Assembly: GCA_037501455.1 (NCBI GenBank)
Contig: CM074855.1
Span: 52,211,001-52,275,000 of the forward strand
Origin: Lantana camara
Lineage: Eukaryota; Streptophyta; Magnoliopsida; Lamiales; Verbenaceae
Direction: 5' to 3'
DNA length: 64,000 bases
The translations under genes were made by a program, and so were the position numbers. Shown one piece after another: positions 10,156 through 22,759 of the stretch (within the stretch, counting starts at the first letter, position 1; every line of letters starts with the position of its first letter). The notes below the pieces were generated by a model. It did no database searches. It saw only the letters and a list, made by a program, of their open reading frames with translations, and was not told where the DNA came from.

Positions 10156-13100
10156 TGTAACACCCCAAGCGGTGGGGCATCACACCCCCGCACTATGACC
10201 CGACACGTGTACGAAATGGAGAGTTCGTACAAGTACCAAGTCACAGCGAACGGGTGACAAACAAAAAACGCACCTACTGGCTAGGCGGTATCTAACCCTG
10301 TACAAGTGAAAGAATGCAAAACATGACAGCGGAAGCATTACCAAAACCAACTTTTTGAAAACTTTTCATACATTAAACATACAATGCAGAACATGCTTAA
10401 AAATCATTACACGGGTTCAACTAATCCAGCCAACCTGTCCTATCTTGTCCCGAACAATTACAAAACAAAACGGGTTCAACTATTCTAAGCACCTGTCCTA
10501 ACCTGTCCCGAAATTCCAAATATTCAAATCATACGTGCAACCTGCTCACAACATAACTTATACAAAATTTACAAATTATAAATCAGAACAAAATATTTAA
10601 CAAACTGAAACGTGCAGACACAGACTCAAAAGACACGACACACCGCCGCCTAGCACGAACTCCAACGTGAACCCAAACCAAAACCTGCACACTAAAAACA
10701 TAAACGGGGAGGGGTCAGTCCAAAGACTGAGCGAGGGGCTACCCACACACACCTACATATATATAGACCACAACACGTAGAAGAAGCAACGCTCGTGAAC
10801 CCGGGGTTAGTTTTTGCACGCCAAAACATTTTCCAGTGATAGTATACATATAAAGGGGCTTAAAACCAAACAAACAAATCTTAACTCAAACGTTCTTAAA
10901 ATATAAGTTCAGATTCATGCAGACTTAACACACATATCGAAGCATAACTCATTAGTATAAAAGTACACGAATTTTTATCTTAATTTAAGAATCTACCCCC
11001 GTTTCAAGAACTTATGACAGACAGACAGACGGAACACACGGCGGGTACGAATACACATCCAACCAACTCCTTCTTATCACATACTTACAGAAACAGACGA
11101 AATCAAAACAAACATACCTTCCTTCACACCGTTTGGGGAAGAGAGGTGCCCCTCTCAACCCACCACAGAACCAAACATGTGAACCGGAGGATCCCGACCG
11201 GTTCCTTCGACGGCCAACCAAAATGCGCTTCGTCGGCTAGGAGAACTAAGTCTCCCGTTGGTGGAGAAGTACACAAGGGTCGTAACCGGCGACCCCATGG
11301 TCGTCCCGGATCTCCCTTATCCACAACTCGGGGCCCATCACACATATAACACACATATATCGGAAACTTAACCCGCCACACACAGACAGACAAACTTATC
11401 TCATGCATATCGTGCTTATCATATCACACGTACATATCACACACACTGACCTCGAAATAATAACAGAACTGAGACAAAGCATACATAGGCTCATACATAG
11501 CGTTTCGTACTTTTCAAATCAAATCATATGACAAAACTAACAAAATACGTACTTCGCACATACCTACATAAACATAAGGCTTATAAACCGCATGTATTCG
11601 AAAACGAGCACGTTGCAATAGGGTATAACTATATCCTAACCTCACCTGGTACCAAACACAGCCGAACACAAAGCAGAAGGTCCACCCCGGAACCTGCACG
11701 ACTCACTTGTCACCACCCCGGGTGCACCTGAACCAACTGAACACACAAACACAACACAGGGCTCAGACTCAAACTCAGACAACCACACAGAGACGCATGA
11801 CAATGCTCAAGGACTTATCAAATGCAATCACATAAGCAAGTTTCAAATTCATATCAATTACTTACAAAATAATTCATTATATAACTCAGAGAAATCATAT
11901 TAACTCATATATTGCATAACGAATCTACATTCGTGTAATTCAACCGTTCTTACATGCAAAGGTTTCTAATTTAATCATATAAGTCTCATTCAATTCAAAT
12001 ATCGGATAATAGGATTATTCAAAATTAGATAATTAGTCTACATTACAAAGTTGGAAATTAAATCATCCAAGACATATTAATTCCATTCTTACTAAATCAT
12101 AAATTGCATAACAAATTCTTATATCATATAATAAATTCCAATTCAATTTAAGTAATTAGACTAATTAAAAGCTTCAAGCATAGGCGTAATAATTTCTCTT
12201 AATCGAAATCATAATTAGCATATTTGTTTATCAATCGACAATGATTAATTAATTGAAGTCATACAATTTATATGTTTAGCGAAATTACACATACACCCCT
12301 TTTCAAGATAGACAAATAGCTCAAATTCGATATATCGGAATTCAAATGGCATATCAAAGCATCAATACATTTCATAATTCATTTAATACATGATTTCGTA
12401 TACATTAGAATTCATATTGATCGACAAATCAAACAATTAACAATTTATCCCAATTAAAACAATTAATTTCAAATATTCAAATTACACAAAATAAATCACA
12501 ACAAATCAACCGAGCATCCGATTGATGAACGGAAAGTGGCGATGGACTCACCACAACGAGGCGGACAAACTGTCCGGAGCTCGCCGGAGTGCCACCACCG
12601 GAGCCGCCGGAGCGTGCCGGAAAAATCCCAAAAAATCACCCATGCAAGGATTTCTCGTGCTCAATCCAATTCCTCGATCAATTATTGCAAAATCCAAGCC
12701 AATTGTCTCCAATTTCAAAACCAAGAATACAAAAACCCTAGAATCTTCAAACTTCAATTACTTTCAAACCGGTGAACCAAAATGAGATCCGAAAAAGGCA
12801 TTGTGTTACCCGTGACGAGCTTTACGGAAGCCCTAAGCTTTCTCGTAGGAAAAATCCTCGGAGACCTTCGCCACCGTGAACCGCCGCTGCACCGCCGTGA
12901 ACCGCCGCCAATTGGTTGAATCAAGAGTAGTGTGATCAAAGGCCACTAGTTCTCGTCGTTCCGAATAACTTTCGTGAAGAGCCCGAGGCCAAATGATAGC
13001 CGGAAAAGGCCCCCGTTGGCTGCCGAAGTTTCTGCCACCACTCTCATCACCGGAACCACCACCTACGACCAAAATTGGATGAAATCGATGCCGGAAATGG

Positions 13101-13921
13101 ACTCAGGGGGTCGAAAAAGGGTAGGAAACACCAACCTTCGTCGAAAAAGATAGCCGGAGGGGCGAAATCCGCCGCTGCTACAGTAGCGCCGCCGCCTGCC
13201 GCCCGCTTCAGGTGGAGCGTGCGCCTTCCTCGCCGCCCCAATGGCGGCTCCGCCTACACAGAAAATTGCATCGGGGAGTACTCTTGCCATTCTTGGGCCG
13301 CGTGTCGACCAAAACCCCCGGAAACCGCCGCGAGGAGACGGCGAAGTGGCGGTGGTCCGTCCCTCCTCCATCCGCGTCTGAAAATAGCCGATATCTCCGC
13401 CATCGGTCATCAGTTGGTCGAGTTCTTGGTACGGTTGTGACCGCGTCGTCGAGTTCATCGAAAAGCACTATTCAGTCGTCGAATTCCATCGAGAAACGAG
13501 CGAGTTCCGGGTTGTGCATGAAATCACACCTTCGAGTGTGTGTGTGCATCGTGTTTCGGCTGGGGGGAAGAGAGAGAGAGCTGCTAAGTTATGTCACATT
13601 AAACGAGGATCCGGATGTTTTATCCCGGGTCCTCGCGCGAAAAACGAACGGTAGAAGGGGCAAACGACGTCAGAATTAAACAAACTCAGAGTCTACGGAC
13701 TCGTTTCGATGCCCCGAACGCGCAGAAGAGGTGAAAATGGTCAAAATCTCGTTCGAACGATAAATGACCAAAAAAAACCTAAAAGGAGAAAATTACAAAA
13801 AGGCCCCTAAACTCATAAGGAGTTCAAAATAGGGCCGAGCAAAATACAAACTCACGTAATTAAACACGTAAAAAGGTTGAAATGAGGCGTACCTTATAAG
13901 TCGGACGAACGGGATGTTACA
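10156..13921 (-). repeat. 3' LTR of A2 (3,766 bp)
   Basis: On the plus strand it begins TGTAACACCCC and ends GGGATGTTACA, the reverse of the A1 LTR. The R-region stem-loop is at 10,715-10,730 (TCAGTC-CAAA-GACTGA as read on plus). Predicted frames in the GC-rich part (12,522-13,679) are not conserved as proteins. Confidence 0.92.
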
Positions 13922-14225
13922 AACTCCCCTCCTTCAAAAGGACCTGTCCTCAGGTCCAAAAGTAGGATCTTGAACGACTCTGAAATGAATTCCACTCCAA
14001 GCTTCCGATGCGCAACTCTGATCTAGGCGAACTGCAAACTCCTCAGGATACTTCTCCCTTACCTGACATCAACTCCCTTCATGGTGACTCGTCGTCACTG
14101 AAGTTCCACTGAGCACTTGACCGTTGGTCACTTCAAACTCATTCGATCGGCACTAGGCCACTGCACCCGAAGCTCGATACTATCGCATCCTCGTTGCTTG
14201 TAGACTGTCGTCAGGCCACGCGTAA

Positions 14226-14625
14226 CATCCCGTCTCTCAACAAGCAAGTGAGAGAACCCCGTCCATCAGCACACACAAGAGAGAGAAACCCCGTCTCTCA
14301 GGCACATAATTGAGAGAGCCCCGTCTCTCAAACACATAATCGAGAGAACCCCGTCTCTCGACCTAAGTCTGACAGATTCTACATCTCCCAGACACTCTAG
14401 TTTGAGAAAATCCGGCATTTCTCAAACCCTAAATCCAAGGGAATCCAGCATCCCTCGAATACCTAAGTACAAGAGAATCCAGCATCTCTCGTGCACAGAA
14501 CTCAGAAAGACTCCAGCATCTTTCTGTCACGTAATATAGAGGGAATGCAGCATCTCTCTAACACACAAGTAGGAAGAATTAACATCCCCCTAGCAGTAAA
14601 ATAGAGAGAATCAAATCTCTCTCAC
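14226..14625 (-). repeat. hairpin array of A2
   Basis: About a dozen inverted repeats at roughly 30-bp spacing. Clear cases as read on plus: TTGAGAGA/TCTCTCAA (14,310-14,331), CGAGAGA/TCTCTCG (14,341-14,360), TTTGAGAAA/TTTCTCAAA (14,401-14,426), CAGAAAGA/TCTTTCTG (14,503-14,526), TAGAGGGA/TCTCTCTA (14,537-14,560). Loops are ACCCCG-like or ATCCAGCA-like, the reverse of the A1 loops. Stem sequences are not all the same as A1's, yet remain paired. Confidence 0.87.
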
Positions 14626-15115
14626 TCAAGCAAATAGACAGAGTCAGAAATCACAACAATTAACACGTAGCAGAATTGACAACTATATCACGTAAAAACA
14701 GGAAGTAGTCAAACTAAAGAATGCATGTATGCTCATACCATGAATGTTTAGTGTACCGTTCACCGGGGTGTTTGAAATCTTGACCATAAAGTTGCGATGA
14801 TGCCATGGAAGCCGGTTAAATTGTTTGTATTGCAACCCTGTAATTAAAACATTAAAGTTTGTGCATGATGGTTAGATGTGCAAATGAAATGTGATAATTA
14901 GATCACATAAGTGCAACAATGATGAGCAATTAAGAGCACATTGATAAAATGTTGCACCATCATAGTCATAACGCGTACATAGTCATATATCTCAATGCAA
15001 TTCACACTGAAGAAGCCATATTTCATGCCAAATGGATGCAATGCGCACATATTCCTATGCCGTACGACCTACACTGACAGGACACGACTCCAGAGCACCG
15101 GTTCTGAACCTGGTA

Positions 15116-15127
15116 GCTCTGATACCA
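15116..15127 (-). other. primer binding site, initiator tRNA-Met (A2)
   Basis: GCTCTGATACCA on plus is TGGTATCAGAGC on the element's sense strand, 7 bases inside the 5' LTR end at 15,135. Confidence 0.92.
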
Positions 15128-15134
15128 CTCAAGA

Positions 15135-18100
15135 TGTAACACCCCAAGCGGTGGGGCATCACACCCCCGTACTATGACCCGACACGTGTACGAAATGGAG
15201 AGTCCGTACACGTACCAAGTCACAGCGAACGGGTGACAAATGAAAAACGCACCCACTGGTTAGGCGGTATCTAACCCTGTACAAGTGAAAGAATGCAAAA
15301 CATGACAGCGGAAGCATTACCAAAACCAACTTTTTGAAAACTTTTCATACATTAAACATACAATGCAGAACAGGCTTACAAATCATTACAGGGGTTCAAC
15401 TAATCCAGCCAACCTGTCCTATCCTATCCCGAACAATTACATAACAAAACGGCTTCAACTATTCCAAGCACCTGTCCTAACCTGTCCCGAAATTCCAAAT
15501 ATTCAAATCATACGTGCAACCTGCTCACAACATAACTTATATAAAATTTACAAATTATAAATCAGAACAAAATATTTAACAAACTGAAACGTGCAGACAC
15601 AGACTCAAAAGACACGACACACAGCCGCCTAACACGAACTCCAACGCGAACCCAAACCAAAACCTGCACACTAAAAACATAAACGGGGAGGGGTCAGTCC
15701 AAACACTGAGCGAGGGGCTACCCACACACACCTACATATATATAGAGCACAACACGTAGAAGAAGCAACGCTCGTGAACCCGGGGTTAGTTTTTGCACGC
15801 CAAAACATTTTCCCGTTATAGTATACATAGAGCGGCTTAAAACCAAACAAATAAATCTTAACTCAAACGTTCTTAAAATATAAGTTCAGATTCATGCAGA
15901 CTTAACACACATATCAGAGCATAACTCATTAGTATAAAAGTATACCAATTTTTATCTTAATTTAAGAATCTACCCCCGTTTCACGAACTTATGACAGACG
16001 GACAGACAGAACACACGGCGGGTACGAATACACATCCAACCAACTCCTTCTTATCACACACTTACAGAAATAGAAGAAATCAAAACAAACATACCTTCCT
16101 TCACACTGTTTGGGGAAGAGAGCTGCCCCTCTCAACCCACCACAGAACGAAACATGTGACCCGGAGGATCCCGCCCAGTTCCTTCGACGGCCAGCCAAAA
16201 TGCGCTCCGTCGGCATAGGAGAACTAAGTCTCCCGTTGGTGGAGAAGTGCACAGGGGTCGTAACCGACGACCCCATGGTCGTCCGGGGTCTCTCTTACCC
16301 ACAACTCCGGGGCCCATGACAGATATAACACACATATATCGAAAACTTAACCCGCCACACATAAACAAACAGACTTATCTCATGCATATCGTGCTTATCA
16401 TATCACACGTACATATCACACACACTGACCTCGAAATCATAACAGAACTGAGACAAAAGCATACATAGGCTCATACATAGCGTTTCGTACTTTTCAAATC
16501 AAATCATATGACAAAACCAACAAAATACGTACTTCGCACATACCTACATATACATAAGGCTTATAAACCGCATGCATTCGAAAACGAGCACGTTGCAATA
16601 GGGTATAACTATATCCTAACCTCACCTGGTACCAAACACAGCCGAACACAAAGCAGAAGGTCCACTCCGGAACCTGCACGACTCACTTGTCACCACCCCG
16701 GGTGCACCTGAACCAACGGAACACACAAACACAACAGAGGGCTCAGACTCAAACTCAGATAACCACACAGAGACGCACGGCAATGCTCAAGCACTTATCA
16801 AATGCAATCACATAAGCAAGTTTCAAATTCATATCAATTACTTACAAAATAATTCATTATATAACTCAGAGAAATCATATTAACTCATATATTGCATAAC
16901 CAATCTACATTCATGTAATTCAACCATTCTTACATGCAAAGGTTTCTAATTTAATCATATAAGTCTCATTCAATTCAAATATCGGATAATAGGATTATTT
17001 AAAATTAGATAATTAGTCTACATTACAAAGTTAGAAATTAAATCATCCAAGACATACTAATTCCATTCTTACTAAATCATAAATTGCATAACAAATTCTT
17101 ATATCATATAATAAATTCCAATTCAATTTAAGTAATTAAACTAATTAAAAGCTTCAAGCTTAGGCGTAATAGTTTCTCATAATCGAAATTATAATTAGCA
17201 TATTTGTTTATCAATCGACAATGATTAATTAATTGAAGTCATACAATTTATATATTTAGCAAAATTACACATACACCCCCTTTCAAGATAGACAAATAGC
17301 TCAAATTCGATATATCGGAATTCAAAGCATCAATACATTTCATAATTCATTTAATACATGATTTCGTATACATTAGAATTCATATTGATCGACAAATCAA
17401 ACAATTAACAATTTATCGCAATTAAAACAATTAATTTAAAATATTCAAATTACACAAAATAAATCACAACAAATCAACCGGGCATCCGATTGACGAACGG
17501 AAAGTGGCGATGGACTCACCACAACGAGGAGGACAAACTGCCCAAAGCTCGCCGGAGCGCCGCCACCAGAGCCGCCGGAAGAGTGGCGGCCCGCCGCTCG
17601 GCCGCCGCCGGAAGAGTGGCGGCCCGCCGCTCGGCCGCCGCCGGAGCGTGCCGGAAAAATCCCGAAAAATCACCCGTGCAAGGATTCTCGTGCTCAATCC
17701 AATTCCTCGATCAATTACTGCAAAATCCAAGCCAATTGTCTCCAATTTCAAAACCAAGAATACGAAAACCCTAGAATCTTCAAACTTCAATTACTTTCAA
17801 ATCGGTGAACCAAAATGAGATCCGAAAGAGGAATTGGCATACCCGTGCGAGCTTTACGAAAGCCCTAAGCTTTCTCGCCGGAAAAATCCTCATAGACCTC
17901 CGCCACCGTGAACCGCCGCTGCACCGCCGTGAACCACCGCCAATCGGTTGAATCAAGAGTCGTGTGATCAAAGGCCAATAGTTCTCGTCGTTCCGAACAA
18001 CTTTCGTGAAGAGCCCAAGGCCAAAAGATTGCCGGAAAAGGCCCCCGTTGGCCGCCGAAGTTTCTGCCACCACTCTAATCGCCGGAACCACTACCTACGG

Positions 18101-18956
18101 CCAAAATTGGATGAAATCGATGCCGAAAATGGACTCAGGGGGTCGGAAAAGGGTAGGAAACGCCAACCTTTGTCGAAAAAGATCGCCGGAGCGGCGAAAA
18201 CCGCCGCTGCTACAGCAGCGCCGCCGCCTGCCACCATCTTCAGGTGGCGCGTGCGCCTTCCTTGCCACCCCAATGGCGGCGCCGCCTACACAGAAAATTG
18301 CGTCGGGGAGTACTCTTGCCATCCTTGGGGCGCGTGTCGGCCAAAGCCCGCCGAAAACCGCCGCAAGGAGGTGGCGAAGTGGCGGTGGTCCGCGTCTCCT
18401 CCAACCGCGTCTGAAAATGGTCGATATCTCCGCCGTCGGTAATCAGTTGGTTGAGTTCTGTGTACGGCTGAGACCGCATCATCGAGCTCATCGAAAAGCA
18501 CTATTTATTCATCGAATTCTGTCGAGAAACGAGCGAGTTCCAGGTTGTGCATGAAATCACACCTTCGAGTGTGTGTGTGCATCGTGTTTCGGCTGGGGGG
18601 GAAGAGAGAGAGAGAGCTACTGAGTTATGTCACATTAAACGAGGATCTGGGTGTTTTATCCCGGGTCCTCGTGCGAAAAACGAACGGCAGAAGGGGCAAA
18701 CGACGTCAGAATTAAACAAACTCAGAGTCTACAGACTCGTTTCGATGTCCTGAACACGCAGAAGAGGTCAAAATGGTCAAAATCTCATTCGAACGATAAA
18801 TGACCGAAAAAAACTTAAAGTAGAAAATTACAAAAAGGCCCCTAAACTCATAAAGAGTTCAAAATAGGGCCGAGCAAAATACAAAATCACATAATTAAAC
18901 ACGTAAAAAGGTTGAAATGAGGCGTACCTTATAAGTCGGACGAACGGGATGTTACA
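15135..18956 (-). repeat. 5' LTR of A2 (3,822 bp)
   Basis: Plus-strand ends are TGTAACACCCC and GGGATGTTACA. It is 56 bp longer than the 3' LTR, in large part through a 33-bp tandem duplication at 17,577-17,642. The R-region stem-loop at 15,694-15,709 has one broken pair (GACTGA to CACTGA). Confidence 0.92.
17577..17642. repeat. 33-bp tandem duplication
   Basis: Two back-to-back copies of a GC-rich 33-bp unit (17,577-17,609 and 17,610-17,642) beginning GGAAGAGTGGCGGCCCGCC. The other A2 LTR lacks the second copy. Confidence 0.9.
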
Positions 18957-20033
18957 TTATATCCCCAAAATACTGATTAATTTCTGAAGGTTAAAGAACC
19001 CCCTGAACATTTGTCTGCTTGAACTTATCATCATTTTCCGGTTCCCAAAATTTTCCAACACTTATTTCATACCCCTGCTCCTACTAAATCCTGGATCAAT
19101 AAATTCTCACAACCTCCAAGCTTTGCTAAAATTCAAACAGAATCGAATAACCCGGTTACCAACATGATGTCCAATGATTCAGAAGTCTCTTCTTTAAATC
19201 AAGTTGGTAGGAATAGAAGCAAGGATTGTGCAGAGCATAGGAAGAGCCTATTAACCATGAACACTAAATAATGCATGATGGTTAATGTGTCAATGCACAT
19301 CACATACCTACCAACAATTTGAAATGCAACACGTTGGAACATTTATAACAACTTAAATACGTATAGATAAGGATATGTAAGTAATATAAATAATTTGAAC
19401 ATGTACTCAAGGTATCAAGTAGGAAAGTTCCAATACAATTAAAGTAACGTTTATAAATGAGAAGCAATTTAATTAACAATTATGATGCACGTGCTTATGA
19501 ATGCAATGAAGAACCTGACACCGTAAGTTGGGCTCGATTCCGGCGTCCATTCTTGGTTGACCGAATTGCCAGCTTGGTTCGAACGGTTGATCAATCTCTT
19601 AAATCTTCAAAATCCTCCGGCCTTAATTCATACATTTCCAAAACCTGTTACTCACAGCTCATTTGAAACTAGATGCATGCAGATAAGGCGTGCTCATGTC
19701 TCATAGTTGTCAAATAATCAATATTGGTAACAACAATTTAAGATAAAATGTATCAAGTAATTCATCAATGTTTAAATAAAACACGTTGATCACCTAAATT
19801 TCCAAACAATTCAAGATCATTCAATTGGCAATTAATTGCACGAATTAATGCAAAGCAAAAGCTATCAAGTATTTCAGGTAATTCGAAGAATTCAAGTAGA
19901 TCAAGACATTCAAATCATATGCAAGACTCTCAATTTATCAAGTAATTTCCTATGTCATACGAGCTAGACTTGACACGACACGACGCGACACGAGAAACTC
20001 GGTTTTGCAACCGGGCTCTGATACCACCTTAGA
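18957..20033 (-). mobile_element. family C interior, PBS-proximal fragment
   Basis: About 1.07 kb of AT-rich non-coding DNA between A2 and the family C LTR. On the minus strand it begins at the primer binding site and would run on at 10,155 if A2 were removed. The small frame at 19,457-19,666 has no recognisable features. Confidence 0.72.
20015..20026 (-). other. primer binding site, initiator tRNA-Met (family C)
   Basis: GCTCTGATACCA on plus, 7 bases from the LTR end at 20,034. It fixes the minus-strand orientation of family C. Confidence 0.9.
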
Positions 20034-20454
20034 TGTAGCACCCCGTACACGTAGAGGTGCCACACCCCCGTACTATAGGTCAATCCACACACGAAACGGC
20101 CAATCCGTGCATGAACTAACCTATAGCGAACGGGTGACAATGCAATAACTGACAGGCTCGACGGGATTAACTTATACATTCAACAGAATTAAGCGAAAGC
20201 ATAAAGTAATCACTATCAAATATTTCCATTTATCATGTCAGGTCATTTCTCATTTACCAAATAAAATATATTCTAACTATACATATCAATACATTATCAT
20301 CTCTAACATAAAACAATAAGATTAACCATAATTTCATAAGTAACGCTAATTAACCAAATACACGAACCATGGTTGACTCGACTACATGAACTGGACTCGA
20401 CTCCACTCCACTCCCGCCTGGCGTGCACCTGCAACAACCTGAAAGGTGGAGGCG

Positions 20455-20472
20455 TCAGTCTGTGAAGACCGA
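20455..20472 (-). promoter_or_regulatory. R-region stem-loop, family C
   Basis: On the minus (sense) strand the stem is TCGGTCT/AGACTGA with loop TCAC. It pairs fully only if one G-U wobble is allowed, which works in the sense RNA and not in the antisense RNA. An AT-rich TATA-like segment (ATATGTATTTAAA on the sense strand) lies just upstream. Confidence 0.55.
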
Positions 20473-21537
20473 GTGAGGGGTTTAAATACATATTAGCGCA
20501 GATAACATGCAAGTTATATTCTCGGGTAAAGATTTATAAAGGATAAATATATGAGTTGAATAATAGTGCAGCTTCGCCCGAGAATACAACTATCAATATT
20601 AAACACTCGTTCATTTTCATACAATCAATACATGGCCCCGACAAGTGAGGCGGTCTCCAACCTTACTCCAATTGAACATGAAACATGCTTGCTTGATTCT
20701 TAAACATTAGGTGATCATGCCATTCAATTATCGTGCAATCGTGCGATAGTGTAATCAATTAACACATTCATGGTATGAAAATCATGCAATAACCCGAGGA
20801 CAATCCGTGGTGTCGGACCCGTCCCCAGTCTCCTTCTCCCTCCATTGATGGAAAGGTAGCTAGCCTTTACCATCCACGACATGTTGAGCATAGGGTACAT
20901 GAATCCCTAAGCCCGGAACTCCTTATTCCACTAATTTCCTAGCGGATTCAGGGGTCATCCCAAATGTGGTGAGGATGGCGCCAGAGCTAACCGTCAGCCC
21001 TTGCTTTCCCGGTTGGCTGTAGTCACTACCCTCGGGCCTAACGTGAACGGTCATGCTACTCGCCTAAAACATGCACGAAACATGGCTTGCTTGATTACTT
21101 TTCATGAACATGACTTGCTTGCTTGAAATGATAAGCAATTTCATGAAAATTACAAATATAAATACCTTTGGCCGAAAGATCACGTAAGGGATTATACAAG
21201 TTCTATATAACTAGTAAATAAACCTCACCTGACAGGCGACACACGACTCATGAATGCGTGAACGTGCTCATGCTCGATAATCTCTGCCCTGGAGAATAAC
21301 TGGACAAGAAACGGGACAATGTACGTGCATCAGACCTCAATTCAAGAATATTACTTCATATAAGACGCACGGCGTGATCAAGTACGAGACATCGCGCAAT
21401 AAACAATGTAGCATGTAAATATTATGTTTTGGCATGTAATTGATCATATGATCACAAATTGGGGTCAAATAATCCATTGGAATTAGGTCCCAAAATTCCA
21501 TTTTTGTGCAGAAAGTTTCTGCACTTCCAGAGGGTTG

Positions 21538-21737
21538 GGAACGGCCGTTCCAGGTTTTAATAGAAAATGGGAAGGGTCGTTCCCCTCTCCCGAAGCTACT
21601 CCTGAAGATGGGAACGGCCGTTCCGGATTGCAAGCTGACATGGGAACGGTCGTTCCCGTCCTCGCCGCCATGCACACTGTTCACATTATGGGAACGGCCG
21701 TTCCCCATTTACAAAGGGAACGGGAAGGGCCGTTCCC
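21538..21737. repeat. six-copy palindrome array GGGAACGGCCGTTCCC
   Basis: Copies lie at 21,538-21,551, 21,569-21,584, 21,611-21,624, 21,642-21,657, 21,690-21,705 and 21,722-21,737. Three have a perfect GGAACGGCCGTTCC core; the others differ by one or two bases (GGGAAGGGTCGTTCCC, GGGAACGGTCGTTCCC, GGGAAGGGCCGTTCCC). Spacing is 31-48 bp, and the sequence between copies is not repeated. Confidence 0.92.
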
Positions 21738-22699
21738 GTTACGCAGAGAATACAAAAACAGAGCAGAACAGGGGATGCTCTCGGGACAACACCAAGCATC
21801 CCAAAACCTTCTCAAATTAATCACAAAATACAAGAATTCTGGGGATATGTATGTGTACATGTTTAATATGCACTAATATGCAATCAAAACACATAAACCA
21901 TGCTTGATTATCAAGAATTCCCACTTTGAACCCAAATATGAATTTATCCAAGATTTCCATAAAACTCAAGATTTGAGCATGAAATTCAAGCTATAATCAT
22001 GTAATCATACTTCTAACAACAAATACACAACCTATCGCATTTAATTCATGAACCCTAGCTTCACATATTAATTTCCAAGAAATCATATACCTCAACTTAC
22101 ATGCACTTGAAGGAAGAGAGATGGATGATTATGGATGCTTGAACTTGAATAATGAAATTTCCTAACAATTTCGAGCTTGAAGATGACGATTTTCCCAATT
22201 TTCTTCCTCCTTGGATGAAAGAACCGAGAGAGAGCAATGGAGATGAATGATTGTATGATATATGATCAAATGAAGGTTGTGGAAGAGATGCATAACATAT
22301 ACCGATATATTTGGGGAAATATTGTAATATTTCCAATTAAATCCCTCAATTGTGTAAGTTATGCAATTAGGTATATAAAGTGTGGGAAAAAATCAATTAG
22401 GTCCCCTACTATTTTCATGCAATTGGGTCCTTAAAGAAAAGGAAATGGGCAATTAAGGACAATTATGCATTTAATACAAATTGGACAATTAATTCATGTG
22501 ACAATTAAATTCCATTTATACAAGAATTCTCAAAGTGAAATGAATTTCATACAATTTCCACGTAATCATGTTGAAACAATTTATAAAAATGAATATAACA
22601 CGTATAAACTAAATAAACGAAAATAATAAAATAAAATCCTAACGCTCGAAACTCACATGTGTCGATCGTACCTGACTGTTTGAAATTCGGGGCATTACA

Positions 22700-22759
22700 A
22701 GTATGGTCTCCATACTTAAGGATCAACCTTGAACCCACCAGGAGGTTTGGTGGGGTATT
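22700..22759. other. 60-bp spacer between family C and family 3 LTRs
   Basis: Non-coding remnant separating two LTRs. With the last base of the C LTR it forms a perfect 8-bp inverted repeat AAGTATGG-TCT-CCATACTT at 22,699-22,717. The last five bases (GTATT) would be the left target site of the family 3 element; the matching right copy is not visible. Confidence 0.5.

Larger units (their letters stand above)
13922..15134 (-). other. non-coding interior of A2
   Basis: On the minus strand it runs from the primer binding site (15,127) to a polypurine tract at 13,925-13,935 (GAAGGAGGGGA on that strand). It contains a hairpin ladder and no coding similarity. It lacks about half of the A1 interior, including the poly(A) part. 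Confidence 0.85.
10156..18956 (-). mobile_element. LARD-like retrotransposon, family A copy 2 (A2), minus strand
   Basis: A complete element in reverse orientation: LTRs at 15,135-18,956 (5') and 10,156-13,921 (3') with a 1,213-bp non-coding interior. The flanks TTACA (10,151-10,155) and TTATA (18,957-18,961) look like a 5-bp target duplication with one transition. The LTRs differ from each other more than those of A1 do, including length differences, so A2 is older. Both flanks belong to family C interior. The interior is half the length of A1's, so non-coding interiors of very different sizes carry the same LTR. Confidence 0.92.
20034..22699 (-). repeat. LTR of family C (2,666 bp)
   Basis: Plus-strand ends are TGTAGCACCCC and GGGGCATTACA, i.e. 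TGTAATGCCCC...GGGGTGCTACA on the element strand. The PBS beside it shows this is the 5' LTR. It shares short modules with the other families: the CGAACGGGTGAC segment, the R-region stem-loop (20,455-20,472) and the pyrimidine/AG segment after it. It differs from family A over most of its length. A 200-bp palindrome array lies at 21,538-21,737. Confidence 0.88.

Noticed and set aside
13212..13679. 155-codon frame in the A2 LTR (also 18,006-18,554)
   Set aside because: Same GC-rich island in inverse orientation; overlapping frames on both strands and no conserved protein between LTR copies.
10151..18961. A2 as a solo-LTR pair formed by rearrangement
   Set aside because: PBS, PPT and near-matching 5-bp flanks (TTACA/TTATA) support one ordinary insertion.
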